Shown here piece after piece: positions 44,972 through 54,042 of a stretch of DNA of 64,000 nucleotides. A model generated the notes under the pieces. It had not been told where the DNA came from, did no database searches, and saw nothing but the letters and a program-made list of their open reading frames with translations. The position numbers were made by a program, and so were the translations under genes. The stretch comes from Streptomyces sp. Ag109_O5-1. Its GTDB lineage: Bacteria > Actinomycetota > Actinomycetes > Streptomycetales > Streptomycetaceae. How positions within the stretch are numbered: position 1 is the first letter of the stretch; each line of letters opens with the position of its first letter. The DNA lies in assembly GCF_003814875.1 (NCBI RefSeq), contig NZ_RKQF01000001.1:9486001-9550000 (forward strand), read 5' to 3'.

Positions 44972-45760
44972 ATGCGTACCGCCCTGCTCCAGAGCTCCGG
45001 CCGCCCCGGCTCCACCGTCGAGAACCTCAAGGTGCTCGACGAGGCCGCCGGGCGGGCCGCCGCCGCGGGCGCAGCACTGCTTGTCGCCCCGGAGATGTTC
45101 CTGACCGGCTACGCGATCGGCGACGACATCGCCCGGCTCGCCGAGCCCGCCGACGGCGACAGCGCGGACGCGATCGCCGAGCTGGCCCACCGGCACGGTC
45201 TGGCGATCGTCTACGGGTACCCGGAGCGCGACGGCGACGCCGTCCACAACTCCGCCCAGCTGATCTCCGCCGACGGCATCCGGCTCGCGAACTACCGCAA
45301 GTCCCACCTCTTCGGCGGCTTCGAGGCGGACCACTTCACGGCGGGCGACCAGCCGGTCGTCCAGGCCGAACTGGGCGGTCTCACCGTCGGGATCATGATC
45401 TGCTACGACGTGGAGTTCCCGGAGCTCGTCCGCGCCCACGCCCTGGCCGGCACCGACCTGCTCCTCGTCCCGACGGCGAACATGCACCCCTTCCAGCTGG
45501 TCGCCGAGTCCCTGGTCCCGGTGCGGGCCTGGGAGAACCAGATGTACGTCGCCTACGCCAACCGGGTCGGTCACGAAGGGGAGTTCGAGTTCTTCGGCCT
45601 CTCCACGCTGGCCGGACCCGACGGGGTCGCCCGCACCCGCGCCGGCCGCGGCGAGGAACTCGTCATCGCCGACGTCGACCCCGCCTTCCTCGCCGCCTCC
45701 CGCGAGGCGAACCCGTACCTGAAGGACCGCCGCCCCGGCCTCTACGGCTCCCTGGCCTGA
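44972..45760 (+). CDS. Carbon-nitrogen hydrolase, DavA-like (5-aminovaleramide / 4-guanidinobutyramide amidohydrolase)
   Basis: A 262-residue nitrilase-superfamily amidase with the catalytic triad E41 (APEMFLTGY), K110 (NYRKSHLF) and C144 (MICYDVEFPE). By recall it aligns closely along its whole length with Pseudomonas DavA (VAPEMFLTGY-, AIVYGYPER- and LVPTANM-type blocks). It lies 49 bases before an amine oxidase resembling DavB. Together they would turn an amino acid into an amide and then an acid: lysine to 5-aminovalerate, or arginine to 4-guanidinobutyrate as known from Streptomyces griseus. Which substrate applies cannot be told from sequence. Confidence 0.88.
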   Translation: MRTALLQSSGRPGSTVENLKVLDEAAGRAAAAGAALLVAPEMFLTGYAIGDDIARLAEPADGDSADAIAELAHRHGLAIVYGYPERDGDAVHNSAQLISADGIRLANYRKSHLFGGFEADHFTAGDQPVVQAELGGLTVGIMICYDVEFPELVRAHALAGTDLLLVPTANMHPFQLVAESLVPVRAWENQMYVAYANRVGHEGEFEFFGLSTLAGPDGVARTRAGRGEELVIADVDPAFLAASREANPYLKDRRPGLYGSLA

Positions 45761-45809
45761 CCTTCCCTCTCCCCCTCTACTTCACGCACGCCGCAAGGAG
45801 CCGTACCCC

Positions 45810-47507
45810 ATGACGTCCACCGTGCCCAACGCCGTCGAGCACGCAGACGAGCAGCAGCCGCCGATCACCATGTTCGGCCCGGACTTCCCGTACGCGTACG
45901 ACGACTTCCTCGCCCACCCGGCGGGCCTCGGCCAGATACCGGCCGGCGAGCACGGCACCGAGGTCGCCGTCATCGGCGGCGGCCTCTCCGGCATCGTGGC
46001 CGCGTACGAGCTGATGAAGATGGGCCTGAAGCCGGTCGTGTACGAGGCCGACGAGATCGGCGGGCGGCTGCGGACGGTCGGCTTCGAGGGCTGCGACCCC
46101 TCGCTGACCGCCGAGATGGGCGCGATGCGCTTCCCGCCCTCCTCCACCGCCCTCCAGCACTACATCGACCTGGTGGGCCTGGAGACCCGGCCGTTCCCCA
46201 ACCCCCTTGCGGAGGCGACCCCTTCGACCGTCGTCGACCTCAAGGGCGAGTCGCACTACGCCGAGACGATCGAGGACCTGCCGCAGGTCTACCGTGATGT
46301 CGCCGCCGCCTGGAACAAGTGCCTGGACGAGGGCGCCGACTTCTCCGACATGAACCGCGCCATGCGTGAGCGGGACGTGCCGCGTATCCGCGAGATCTGG
46401 GCGAAGCTCGTCGAGAAGCTCGACAACCAGACCTTCTACGGCTTCCTCTGCGACTCCGAGGCCTTCAAGTCCTTCCGGCACCGCGAGATCTTCGGCCAGG
46501 TCGGCTTCGGCACGGGCGGCTGGGACACCGACTTCCCCAACTCCATCCTGGAGATCCTGCGGGTCGTCTACACCGAGGCCGACGACCACCACCGCGGCAT
46601 CGTCGGCGGCAGCCAGCAACTCCCGGTCCGGCTCTGGGAGCGCGAGCCGGAGAAGATCGTGCACTGGGCGTACGGGACTTCGCTCGCACAGCTGCACGAG
46701 AACGGCGAGCCGCGCCCCGCCGTGACCCGGCTGCACCGCACCACCGGCAACCGGATCACCGTGACCGACGCGGGCGGTGATATCCGCACCTACAAGGCGG
46801 CGATCTTCACCGCCCAGTCCTGGATGCTGCTCTCCAAGATCGCCTGCGACGACTCCCTCTTCCCGATCGACCACTGGACCGCGATCGAGCGCACCCACTA
46901 CATGGAGTCCTCGAAGCTGTTCGTGCCGGTCGACCGGCCCTTCTGGCTGGACAAGGACGAGGACACCGGGCGGGACGTCATGTCGATGACGCTCACCGAC
47001 CGTATGACCCGCGGTACTTACCTCCTCGACGACGGTCCGGACCGGCCCGCCGTCATCTGCCTCTCCTACACCTGGTGCGACGACAGCCTGAAGTGGCTGC
47101 CGCTGTCCGCGAACGAGCGGATGGAGGTCATGCTGAAGTCGCTCGGCGAGATCTATCCCAAGGTCGACATCCGCAAGCACATCATCGGCAACCCGGTGAC
47201 CGTGTCCTGGGAGAACGAGCCCTACTTCATGGGCGCGTTCAAGGCCAACCTGCCCGGCCACTACCGCTACCAGCGGCGCCTGTTCACGCACTTCGTGCAG
47301 GACCGGCTGCCCGAGGACAAGCGGGGCATCTTCCTCGCCGGCGACGACATCTCCTGGACGGCCGGCTGGGCCGAGGGCGCCGTCCAGACCGCGCTGAACG
47401 CGGTCTGGGGCGTCATGCACCACTTCGGAGGAGAGACCGACCCGGCCAACCCGGGCCCCGGCGACGTCTACGACGAGATCGCGCCGGTCGAACTCCCCGA
47501 GGACTAG
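45810..47507 (+). CDS. FAD-dependent L-amino acid 2-monooxygenase (lysine- or arginine-type)
   Basis: A 565-residue flavoprotein that should oxidatively decarboxylate a basic amino acid to its amide. The FAD motif VIGGGLSGIVAAYELMKMG is at 54-72, with the acidic end YEADEIGGRLRT. The segments FGPDFPYAYDDFLAHPAGLG, EMGAMRFPPSSTA and FGTGGWDTDFPNSILEI match lysine 2-monooxygenase (DavB) as I remember it. The C-terminus has the FAD-binding AGDDISWTAGWAEGAVQTAL. It is the second gene of the davA-davB-like pair. Its TAG shares the four bases CTAG with the stop of the convergent luciferase-like gene. Confidence 0.9.
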   Translation: MTSTVPNAVEHADEQQPPITMFGPDFPYAYDDFLAHPAGLGQIPAGEHGTEVAVIGGGLSGIVAAYELMKMGLKPVVYEADEIGGRLRTVGFEGCDPSLTAEMGAMRFPPSSTALQHYIDLVGLETRPFPNPLAEATPSTVVDLKGESHYAETIEDLPQVYRDVAAAWNKCLDEGADFSDMNRAMRERDVPRIREIWAKLVEKLDNQTFYGFLCDSEAFKSFRHREIFGQVGFGTGGWDTDFPNSILEILRVVYTEADDHHRGIVGGSQQLPVRLWEREPEKIVHWAYGTSLAQLHENGEPRPAVTRLHRTTGNRITVTDAGGDIRTYKAAIFTAQSWMLLSKIACDDSLFPIDHWTAIERTHYMESSKLFVPVDRPFWLDKDEDTGRDVMSMTLTDRMTRGTYLLDDGPDRPAVICLSYTWCDDSLKWLPLSANERMEVMLKSLGEIYPKVDIRKHIIGNPVTVSWENEPYFMGAFKANLPGHYRYQRRLFTHFVQDRLPEDKRGIFLAGDDISWTAGWAEGAVQTALNAVWGVMHHFGGETDPANPGPGDVYDEIAPVELPED

Positions 47508-48433
47508 ACCCCGGCCGCCCGCGCCTTCTCGTACACCTCGGCGGCGACGTCCTTGAGTTCCCGGGCGTCGCGCGCGCTGCTCTGGAGGTCGATCAGGATC
47601 TCCTCCAGGCCGACCTCCGCATGCGCCACGAGGTCCTCGACGATCTGGTCGACGCTGCCCTGGAAGGGGCGGCGGTCGGAGCCGTCGTAGGCCTTGGGGG
47701 TGTACGTGAGGTTGACCCGCAGGACCGTCTGGATCGGCTCCTGGCGGCCGCGCTCGGCCGCCAGGTCCTGCAACTCCCGCCACTCCGTGGCGACCTGCGC
47801 GGCGCCCATGCCCACCGGCAGCCAGCCGTCCGCGTGGTCGACCAGGCGTCGCTTGGCCTTCTTGTTGGTCGCGGCCAGCAGGATCGGGATCGGCCGGGCG
47901 GGCTTGGGGCCGACCACGGCGGAGGCGATCTTCGTGAGCTGCCCGTCGTAGCGCACGGGGTCCGGGCCCCACACCGCCCGGCACACCTCGATCAGCTCGT
48001 CGAGCACCTTGCCACGCTCCTCGAACGGCCGGATTCCGGCGGCCGCGTACTCGTCGAGGGACCAGCCGGTGCCCAGCCCCGCCACTACCCGGCCGCCGCT
48101 CGCCGCGTCCAGCGTGGCCAGGGACTTGGCCAGTTGGAAGGGGACGTGCAACGGCGCCACCAGCACACTGCTGCCCAGCCGCACCCGTTCGGTGGCCGCG
48201 GCGGCGAGCGTGAGCGTGATCAACGGGTCCGCCACGCCCCGGTACTCGTCGGGCCAGGGCACCCCCGTCATGCCGTACAGGCCCTGGGTGGCGGGCTCCG
48301 GGAACAGGGCCCGCTCGAAGACCCACAGACTGTCGTAGCCGATCTGCTCGGCGGTGCGTGCCACGTCCGGGACGTCCGTGCCGAGGGAGTACTGCCGCAT
48401 CTGGGGAAGACTGAGGCCGAGCCGAGTCGTCAT
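47504..48433 (-). CDS. LLM-class (luciferase-like) F420-dependent oxidoreductase
   Basis: A 309-residue TIM-barrel flavin/F420 oxidoreductase: LSLPQMRQYSLGTDVPDVAR, SLWVFERALFP, RVRLGSSVLVAPLHVPFQLA and RVVAGLGTGWS. The family in actinobacteria mostly uses coenzyme F420, and this one lacks features of true luciferases. ATG 48433 gives the normal N-terminus MTTRLGLSLPQ. It is convergent with the amine oxidase and shares CTAG at the stops. The substrate is unknown. Confidence 0.9.
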   Translation of the reverse strand: MTTRLGLSLPQMRQYSLGTDVPDVARTAEQIGYDSLWVFERALFPEPATQGLYGMTGVPWPDEYRGVADPLITLTLAAAATERVRLGSSVLVAPLHVPFQLAKSLATLDAASGGRVVAGLGTGWSLDEYAAAGIRPFEERGKVLDELIEVCRAVWGPDPVRYDGQLTKIASAVVGPKPARPIPILLAATNKKAKRRLVDHADGWLPVGMGAAQVATEWRELQDLAAERGRQEPIQTVLRVNLTYTPKAYDGSDRRPFQGSVDQIVEDLVAHAEVGLEEILIDLQSSARDARELKDVAAEVYEKARAAGV

Positions 48434-48528
48434 ACCGGTGCTCCTATGCAGTCGGGTGCGCGTCGTCAACGTAAGGCGATCACAAAGGGATTCCGAAGCG
48501 GCTCGGGCGCCGACCGGATCAGGCCACC

Positions 48529-49215
48529 TCAGCCGGGCAGCGGGGTGAGCAGCATCCGGCCCGCCAGACCGACCGCCGCGTCCAGCCGCTCGGTGAACTC
48601 CTCGGCCAGGTCGTCGAACCGGCGCAGCGCCCACAAGGCCCGCGCCGCCGACCAGGTCGCGTCCCGCGCCCGCTCCAGACTCCAGGATCCGAGCAGATGG
48701 GTCAGCGGGTCGGCGATCTGGAGGAGGTCGGGCCCCGGCATCAGGTCCTCGCGGATGCGCTCCTCAAGGGAGACGAGGAGTTCGCCCACCCGGTCGAACT
48801 CGTCCTCCAGGTCCGCCGGTTCGCAGCCGAGCGTGTGGCAGGCGTCCACCACGGCCAGCGCGAGGTCGTGCCCGATGTGCGCGTTGATGCCGGCCAGGGC
48901 GAACTGCAGCGGGCGCACGCCGGGATGGCGGCGGAACTGGAACAGCGGGCGCCAACAGGCGGGTGGACGACGGCCGTCGGCCTCCGTGTCGACGGCGGCC
49001 AGGTACCGTTCCGCGAACCGTACGTCCAGCGTGGCCGCGGCCCGCGGATCGGTGAACCGGCCCGCGTCCAGGCGCCGTTCGACCTCCTCCGTGACGGCGA
49101 GGTAGACACGGTTGAAGACCGCGATCCCGTCCCGCTCGGGCAGGGCCGCGTCCAGGGCGCGCATCCGGAGGACGACGGTGTCGACCGGAGCGATGAGGTG
49201 TTCCGACTGCGCCAT
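48529..49215 (-). CDS. DUF5995-family protein
   Basis: A 228-residue soluble helical protein of unknown function. It is recognisable from the block GRFTDPRAAATLDVRFAERY, RRPPACWRPLF, GVRPLQFALAGINAHIGHDL and LGSWSLERARDATW. The conserved histidines and aspartates (HIGHDLALAVVDACH) suggest a metal site, as in heme-oxygenase-like or DinB-like helical bundles; that is inference only. ATG 49215 is chosen over the longer open frame because AGGG stands upstream. Confidence 0.7.
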   Translation of the reverse strand: MAQSEHLIAPVDTVVLRMRALDAALPERDGIAVFNRVYLAVTEEVERRLDAGRFTDPRAAATLDVRFAERYLAAVDTEADGRRPPACWRPLFQFRRHPGVRPLQFALAGINAHIGHDLALAVVDACHTLGCEPADLEDEFDRVGELLVSLEERIREDLMPGPDLLQIADPLTHLLGSWSLERARDATWSAARALWALRRFDDLAEEFTERLDAAVGLAGRMLLTPLPG

Positions 49216-49523
49216 GGGGGAAGGGTCCCAGCCCTGGCCCGACGCGCGGGCCGACGGGCCCGGCGCTTCCCCGGAACGGGGGAACGGAGCGGACATGGCA
49301 GGAGCGGACGCCCACCCCCGTATGCCCTGCGGCGTCATCGCTCCTCATGCGTTGAATCCGGAGGTCGGTGAGATCCGCGACCGCCCGACACCCGGCTGAC
49401 ACATCGAGGGCCGCCGTGCCCACGCCCGCAGAGCGGCGACCTCCTCCAGCCACCGGACGATCTGCGGAAACATCGGGCCTCCATCCGATGTAGATCGCCT
49501 CCCGGTTCCATGACCGATGAGGT

Positions 49524-49560
49524 TCTCCGAGAGGGGCACCTCGGAGAGGAATGGACAGGC
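49524..49560 (+). promoter_or_regulatory. SD-sequestering hairpin before the YcaO-like gene
   Basis: TCTCCGAG (49524-49531) pairs perfectly with CTCGGAGA (49540-49547), and the right arm contains the start of the SD GGAGAGGA (49543-49550) for the ATG at 49561. Folding would hide the ribosome site. The rest of the 345-base gap from 49216 shows no gene; its left part is the divergent promoter region. Confidence 0.5.
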
Positions 49561-50490
49561 ATGAGGACCGAGGAGTTCGCACATCCCCCGACCGAGGCGG
49601 AGGCCCGGGCCGCCTTCGTGGCCCGGGCGGCCGGCGCGGCGGCCGACGCGGGGGTACTGCTCGACCGGGCGACCGCGCTGCTGCCCTCCGTCGTCGACGG
49701 CGGCTCCGGTGGCAGCGGCCGGGACGAGGACCGTCTGGAGGCCGCACTGGCAGGGCTCGCCGCGCACGCGGCCACCCGGCACAGCACCGTCGGCGGTCGG
49801 CCGGTGACCGCCCGGTGGGGCCTTGACCTGGTCACCGGCGCGCTACGCCAGGTGCCCGCAGGGCAGCTGGCCATTCCCGGTGACCAGGACACGGCCCGTC
49901 CGCCGGGGCACCCCCCGGTCGGGGTGGCGGCCGGTCTCACCTGGGTGTACGCGCTGGAGGCCGGGCTGACCCAGCACTGCGAGGCGCTGCTCGCGCGGCG
50001 GCTCGCCGACCCCGGCACCCGCGTGCCCCGGGTCTGCGTCGCCGGTACGTGCGACGGCCGGTGCGTGAGCGGCCTGTGTGCGAGCGGCGTCACCGGTCCG
50101 GCCCGACAGCTGTACGAGGCGGGTGAACCCGTCGCGCACGACCTGTCAGGACTGCTGTCCCTGCAGGCCTGTGCGATCCGCGTCGGCCGGCGCCCCGACA
50201 CGGTCGTCGCCATCGGCGCCACCTGGGCCGCAGCCGTCCGCGGCGCCGTCGAACGCACCCTGCGCTCCCTTCCGCCGCACGCACGCGGGCCCCACACCCT
50301 GCCGGCCATCCGCCCGGAGCAGGAGCTTCCCTCGCCGGCCGGCCGGCCGACGGCCCCCGTGCGGTGGACCCGCCCGCTCGACGCACTGCGCGCCCAGGGC
50401 CTCAGCCCGGTCGCGGTGTTGCTGGACCAGGATCCGCGCGTCACCGAGGTCCTTCCGTACCTGGTCCATGTCGTGCTGCTCTGCGGCTGA
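49561..50490 (+). CDS. YcaO-like protein lacking recognisable ATP-binding motifs
   Basis: A 309-residue protein. The middle segment VGVAAGLTWVYALEAGLTQH plus CEALLARRL, the segment AIGATWAAAVRGAVERTL, and the end ALRAQGLSPVAVLLDQDP plus RVTEVLPYLVHVV resemble the C-terminal half of azoline-forming YcaO proteins. The E-x-x-x-E and R-rich ATP-binding motifs expected of active YcaO enzymes are not visible. A cysteine-rich stretch CVAGTCDGRCVSGLC at about 159-173 is unusual. ATG 49561 is chosen for its SD; ATG 49510 in frame is possible. No RiPP precursor or partner genes are nearby, so the function is open. Confidence 0.55.
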   Translation: MRTEEFAHPPTEAEARAAFVARAAGAAADAGVLLDRATALLPSVVDGGSGGSGRDEDRLEAALAGLAAHAATRHSTVGGRPVTARWGLDLVTGALRQVPAGQLAIPGDQDTARPPGHPPVGVAAGLTWVYALEAGLTQHCEALLARRLADPGTRVPRVCVAGTCDGRCVSGLCASGVTGPARQLYEAGEPVAHDLSGLLSLQACAIRVGRRPDTVVAIGATWAAAVRGAVERTLRSLPPHARGPHTLPAIRPEQELPSPAGRPTAPVRWTRPLDALRAQGLSPVAVLLDQDPRVTEVLPYLVHVVLLCG

Positions 50491-50548
50491 TCCCCGCGCG
50501 GCTCCCCGTCCGGGGCGGTCACGGAGCGCGCGCCGGAGGTCCCTGCGG

Positions 50549-51934
50549 TCACGATCCGTCCGGCATGCCCCGGTCGTACCCCGGACTGCCCGGTTCGAGG
50601 AGCGGAGGCTCGTAGGTCATGTGGCCGGGAGCCATGACGCGCAGGGCGTGGTAGCCGATGACGACGATCAGCGTTCCCAACGCGATGCCGCTGAGTCGGA
50701 AGTTGTTCGTGAGGGTCAGGCTCACGTTGCCGATCCCGGTGATGAGCCCCGCGGCGACCGGAACCAGGTGCAGGGGGTTGGAGAGGTCGACGCGGGAACG
50801 AACCCAGATCTGGGCGCCCAGCAGGCCGATCATGCCGTAGAGGATGACCGTGATTCCGCCGAGGACGCCGCCGGGAATGGCGGCCACAACGGCACCGAAC
50901 TTGGGGCAGAGCCCGAACAGGATCGCGAAGGCGGCGGCGCACCAGTAGGCGGCGGTCGAGTAGACACGCGTGGCGGCCATGACACCGATGTTCTCGGCGT
51001 ATGTGGTCGTGGCAGGGCCGCCCACGGACGTCGACAGGACAGTCGCTGCGCCGTCGGCCATGATCGCGGTACCGAGCCGGTCGTCCAGTGGTTCACCGGT
51101 CATCTCACCGACGGCCTTGACGTGTCCCGCGTTCTCGGCGACGAGGACGATGACGACGGGCAGGGCGACCACGACCGCCGAGAGGGAGAAACTCGGGGCA
51201 TGGAAGGCCGGAAGGCCGATCCACTCCGCCTTGGGCACGTTCGAGAGGTCGAGACGCCAGTGGTCGACCGACTTGGTACCGCCCGCGGGGGAGTGGATTT
51301 TACCGAACGCCCGGTCGAAGACCCATGAGACGACATACCCGAAGGCCAGCCCGAGGAAGATCGCGATGCGGGACCAGAAGCCGCGCAGTACGACAAGGGC
51401 GAATCCCGTGAACAGCATGGTCAGAAGAGCAGCCCACTGATCCTGGGGCCAATAGGTACCGGCGGTGACCGGAGCCAGGTTGAACCCGATCAGCATGACC
51501 ACCGCACCCGTGACCACCGGGGGCAGCACGGCGTGGATGATGCGGGCCCCGAGAGCGCCTACGGCCGCCCCGCACAGGAAAAGGACCGCGCCGACGACCA
51601 GCAGTGCGCCGGTGAGCGTCGCCGTGTCACCCCCCTGTGCCCTGATGACGGCGGCCACACCGATGAACGACAGGCTGCTGCCCAGGTAGCTCGGAATATG
51701 GCCCTGGGTGATGAGCAGGAACAGGATGGTGGCCACGCCGGAGGCCATAACGGCGAGGTTGGGATCGAGACCCATCAGGATGGGGGCGACGAAGCAGGCT
51801 CCGATCATGGAGACCACATGCTGCGCGCCGAGACCGACGGTGCGCCCCCAGGTGAGTCGCTCGTCCGGTCTCACGACCTCACCCGGTGTGAGGCTCTTGC
51901 CGTCGCCGTGCAGCTTCCAGCCGAAGCCCGCCAT
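50549..51934 (-). CDS. NCS2-family uracil permease (UraA-like)
   Basis: A 461-residue transporter with 14 spans. It shows GLGAQHVVSMIGACFVAPIL in the first helices and the uracil-type motif TTYAENIGVMAATRVYS, which separates uracil carriers from xanthine and urate carriers. It imports uracil with protons and would feed the salvage route connected to PyrR. Codon use is a little less GC-rich than its neighbours, hinting at transfer. It is convergent with the YcaO-like gene (58-base gap). Confidence 0.92.
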   Translation of the reverse strand: MAGFGWKLHGDGKSLTPGEVVRPDERLTWGRTVGLGAQHVVSMIGACFVAPILMGLDPNLAVMASGVATILFLLITQGHIPSYLGSSLSFIGVAAVIRAQGGDTATLTGALLVVGAVLFLCGAAVGALGARIIHAVLPPVVTGAVVMLIGFNLAPVTAGTYWPQDQWAALLTMLFTGFALVVLRGFWSRIAIFLGLAFGYVVSWVFDRAFGKIHSPAGGTKSVDHWRLDLSNVPKAEWIGLPAFHAPSFSLSAVVVALPVVIVLVAENAGHVKAVGEMTGEPLDDRLGTAIMADGAATVLSTSVGGPATTTYAENIGVMAATRVYSTAAYWCAAAFAILFGLCPKFGAVVAAIPGGVLGGITVILYGMIGLLGAQIWVRSRVDLSNPLHLVPVAAGLITGIGNVSLTLTNNFRLSGIALGTLIVVIGYHALRVMAPGHMTYEPPLLEPGSPGYDRGMPDGS

Positions 51935-52199
51935 GGTCCGACTCCTTGATGCGTTGCTGGGGTGGTGCTGAGCCCTGCCGGTCGTACCGGGGGCTCGACC
52001 ACTAGCGGAACATGCAGTTCAGATGCGTGCCGACAGGACGGGCCAGGAGAGTGGGATTCGACCTGCGTCGCACGGCTGACGGTGGCCGGCACTCCGGGTG
52101 CGGTGGGGCGGCGGTGGTGGTCGGTGGGCCTCGGCACCAAGCCTGAAGTTGGTCCGCACCATTGTCACGGCTGCCTGGCGGTTCTACGCTCGCACGGTC

Positions 52200-52245
52200 C
52201 TACTCATGAACCACATTCACGTATCTGATTAATATCCGATCGGAG
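52200..52245 (+). promoter_or_regulatory. AT-rich promoter region of the alginate-lyase-family gene
   Basis: In the 317-base gap between the permease and this gene, only 52200-52240 stands out as AT-rich (GTATCTGATTAATATCC). It has the small inverted repeat TGAACCACATTCA at 52206-52218 and SD GGAG at 52242-52245. It is a probable regulated promoter; no known consensus is seen. Confidence 0.4.
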
Positions 52246-52251
52246 TGCTCG

Positions 52252-53511
52252 ATGAGTGGAAGATCCCGCGCGGCCGTTCTGCTGACGGCTCTGGCGGCCC
52301 TCGGAGCCGTCCTCGTCCCCTCCGCGCACGCGGCCGGCCGGGTTCCGGACACGGCCGTCCTCGACGGCACCCGCCTCCAGCGGGCCAGGGCCGATCTCGC
52401 CCACGGCGACCCGCAACTCCGCCGCGCCCTCAAGGACTTGACGACCCGCGCCGACGCCTGGCTGGACCAGGGTCCCTGGACGGTCGTCGACAAACCGAAG
52501 CCCGCCCCCGGCGGCGACGTCCACGACTACCTGAGCCAGGCCCCCTACTGGTGGCCCACCACCACGCCCACCGCCGACAACCCCTGGGGCTGCCCCTACG
52601 TCCAGCGCGACGGCCAGCGCAATCCCGAGGTGGACAGCGGCACCGACCGCCAGGACGTCGAGAAGGTCTTCGACTCGACGTACGACCTCTCCCTGGCCTG
52701 GTACTACACGGGCCGCCGGGTCTACGCCGAGAAGGCCGGACAGGTCCTGCGCACCTGGTTCCTGGACCCGGCGACCCGGATGAACCCCAACCTGAACCAC
52801 GCCCAGTTCATCCCGTGCAAGTACGACGGCCGGTCCATCGGCATCATCGACTTCTCCCAGTCGTACACGAGCGTGGTCGACGCCCTGGCGATCCTCGGCA
52901 CCGGCGCACCCGGCTGGAGCGCCGCGGACCGTGCGGGGATGCGCAGCTGGAACACGGACTTCCTCGGCTGGCTGAAGAACAGCGACTTCGGCAAGGAGGA
53001 GGGCGCCGCCGCCAACAACCACGGCACCTTCTACGACATGCAGCTCGCCGCCCTCGCCTACGCGACCGGCGACAAGGCGCTGGCGAAGAAGACCGTGCTG
53101 GACGCGCGGGCGAAGCGAATCGATCCGCAGATCGCCGACGACGGGAGCCAGCCGCAGGAGCTGACCCGCACCCGGAGCTGGCACTACTCGACCTTCGACC
53201 TGGTCGCCTACACCCGGCTCGCGGCCATCGGCCGGCATGTCGGGGTGGACCTCTGGACCTATCAAGGGCCCGCCGGACAGGGCCTGTTCAAGGCCGTCGA
53301 CTACCTGCTGCCCGCCGCGACCGGGGCCGCCGCCTGGACGCACCCGGAACTGGAGTTCCACCGCTACGCGGCGACCGACGTCGTGCACGCGGCGGCCGAC
53401 GCGGGCGACAAGGCGGCCCGGCGGGCGGTACGACGGCTGGAGGCGCCGCCCGGCGGTGACCTCTGGGAGCTGCGGCCGGCCGCCGAGCAGCTGGACTCGA
53501 TCGCGGGCTGA
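52252..53511 (+). CDS. Secreted alginate-lyase-family polysaccharide lyase
   Basis: A 419-residue exported protein. The signal peptide is about residues 1-27 (RAAVLLTALAALGAVLVPSA, ending AHA). The mature part is an (alpha/alpha) toroid of the alginate lyase superfamily: LSQAPYWWPTTTP, DRQDVEKVFDSTYDLSLAWY, the catalytic NNHG at 255-258 and RSWHYSTFD. These enzymes cleave uronic-acid polymers by beta-elimination; alginate or glucuronan are possible substrates. It stands alone with an AT-rich promoter, suggesting induction by plant or algal material. Confidence 0.88.
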   Translation: MSGRSRAAVLLTALAALGAVLVPSAHAAGRVPDTAVLDGTRLQRARADLAHGDPQLRRALKDLTTRADAWLDQGPWTVVDKPKPAPGGDVHDYLSQAPYWWPTTTPTADNPWGCPYVQRDGQRNPEVDSGTDRQDVEKVFDSTYDLSLAWYYTGRRVYAEKAGQVLRTWFLDPATRMNPNLNHAQFIPCKYDGRSIGIIDFSQSYTSVVDALAILGTGAPGWSAADRAGMRSWNTDFLGWLKNSDFGKEEGAAANNHGTFYDMQLAALAYATGDKALAKKTVLDARAKRIDPQIADDGSQPQELTRTRSWHYSTFDLVAYTRLAAIGRHVGVDLWTYQGPAGQGLFKAVDYLLPAATGAAAWTHPELEFHRYAATDVVHAAADAGDKAARRAVRRLEAPPGGDLWELRPAAEQLDSIAG

Positions 53512-53583
53512 CGGCACCCACGGAAGGGGTTCCTGAGCGCTCGCTTAGGATGGTGCCGTACCCGATGCTCAGGAGCCCCACCA

Positions 53584-54042
53584 GTGACCGCCGAAGCCCC
53601 GATGGCCCTCGCCCTGTCCTACGGCCGGCTGATCCCGGTCACCGTCCACTTCGACGACCTGGACGCGCTCGGGCTGCTGCACAACGCCCGCTACCCGGTG
53701 CTGGTCGAGCGGGCCTGGGCCGAGTTCTGGCAGGGGCACGGCTTCGCCTTCGAGGGCGACTGGGCCGCCGCCGAGGATGCTTGCAACGCGGTCAAGGAGC
53801 TCCGGATCGGCTACGAGGCCCCGGTCACCCGGCCGGGCACCTACGCCGTCCACCTCTGGCTGGAACGGCTCGGCAACACCGGCCTGACCTACGGCTTCCG
53901 GTTCTGCTCGGAGGACGGCGCGCTCACCTACGCGCAGGGTGCCCGGGTCCTGGTGCGGCTGGACGCGGCCACCCTGCGCCCCGCCCCGTGGAGCGAGCGG
54001 TTCAGGGCCGTGGGTCGGGAACTGCTGCGGCCTGCGGACTGA
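53584..54042 (+). CDS. Hotdog-fold acyl-CoA thioesterase (4HBT type)
   Basis: A 152-residue hotdog-fold protein with the 4-hydroxybenzoyl-CoA thioesterase signature PVTVHFDDLDALGLLHNARY at about 18-37; the Asp in DLDALG is the usual catalytic residue. It hydrolyses an acyl-CoA of unknown nature. GTG 53584 gives the full family N-terminus. The last 41 bases overlap the end of the convergent MFS gene. Confidence 0.88.
   Translation: MTAEAPMALALSYGRLIPVTVHFDDLDALGLLHNARYPVLVERAWAEFWQGHGFAFEGDWAAAEDACNAVKELRIGYEAPVTRPGTYAVHLWLERLGNTGLTYGFRFCSEDGALTYAQGARVLVRLDAATLRPAPWSERFRAVGRELLRPAD

Noticed and set aside
52050..52075. GGGATTCGACCT, read on the minus strand as a tRNA T-arm
   Set aside because: The T-stem does not pair over five bases, and no acceptor, anticodon or D arm could be drawn around it.
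49561..53511. A RiPP cluster around the YcaO-like gene
   Set aside because: No precursor peptide, cyclodehydratase partner, dehydrogenase or peptidase is nearby; neighbours are a uracil permease and an alginate-lyase-family gene.
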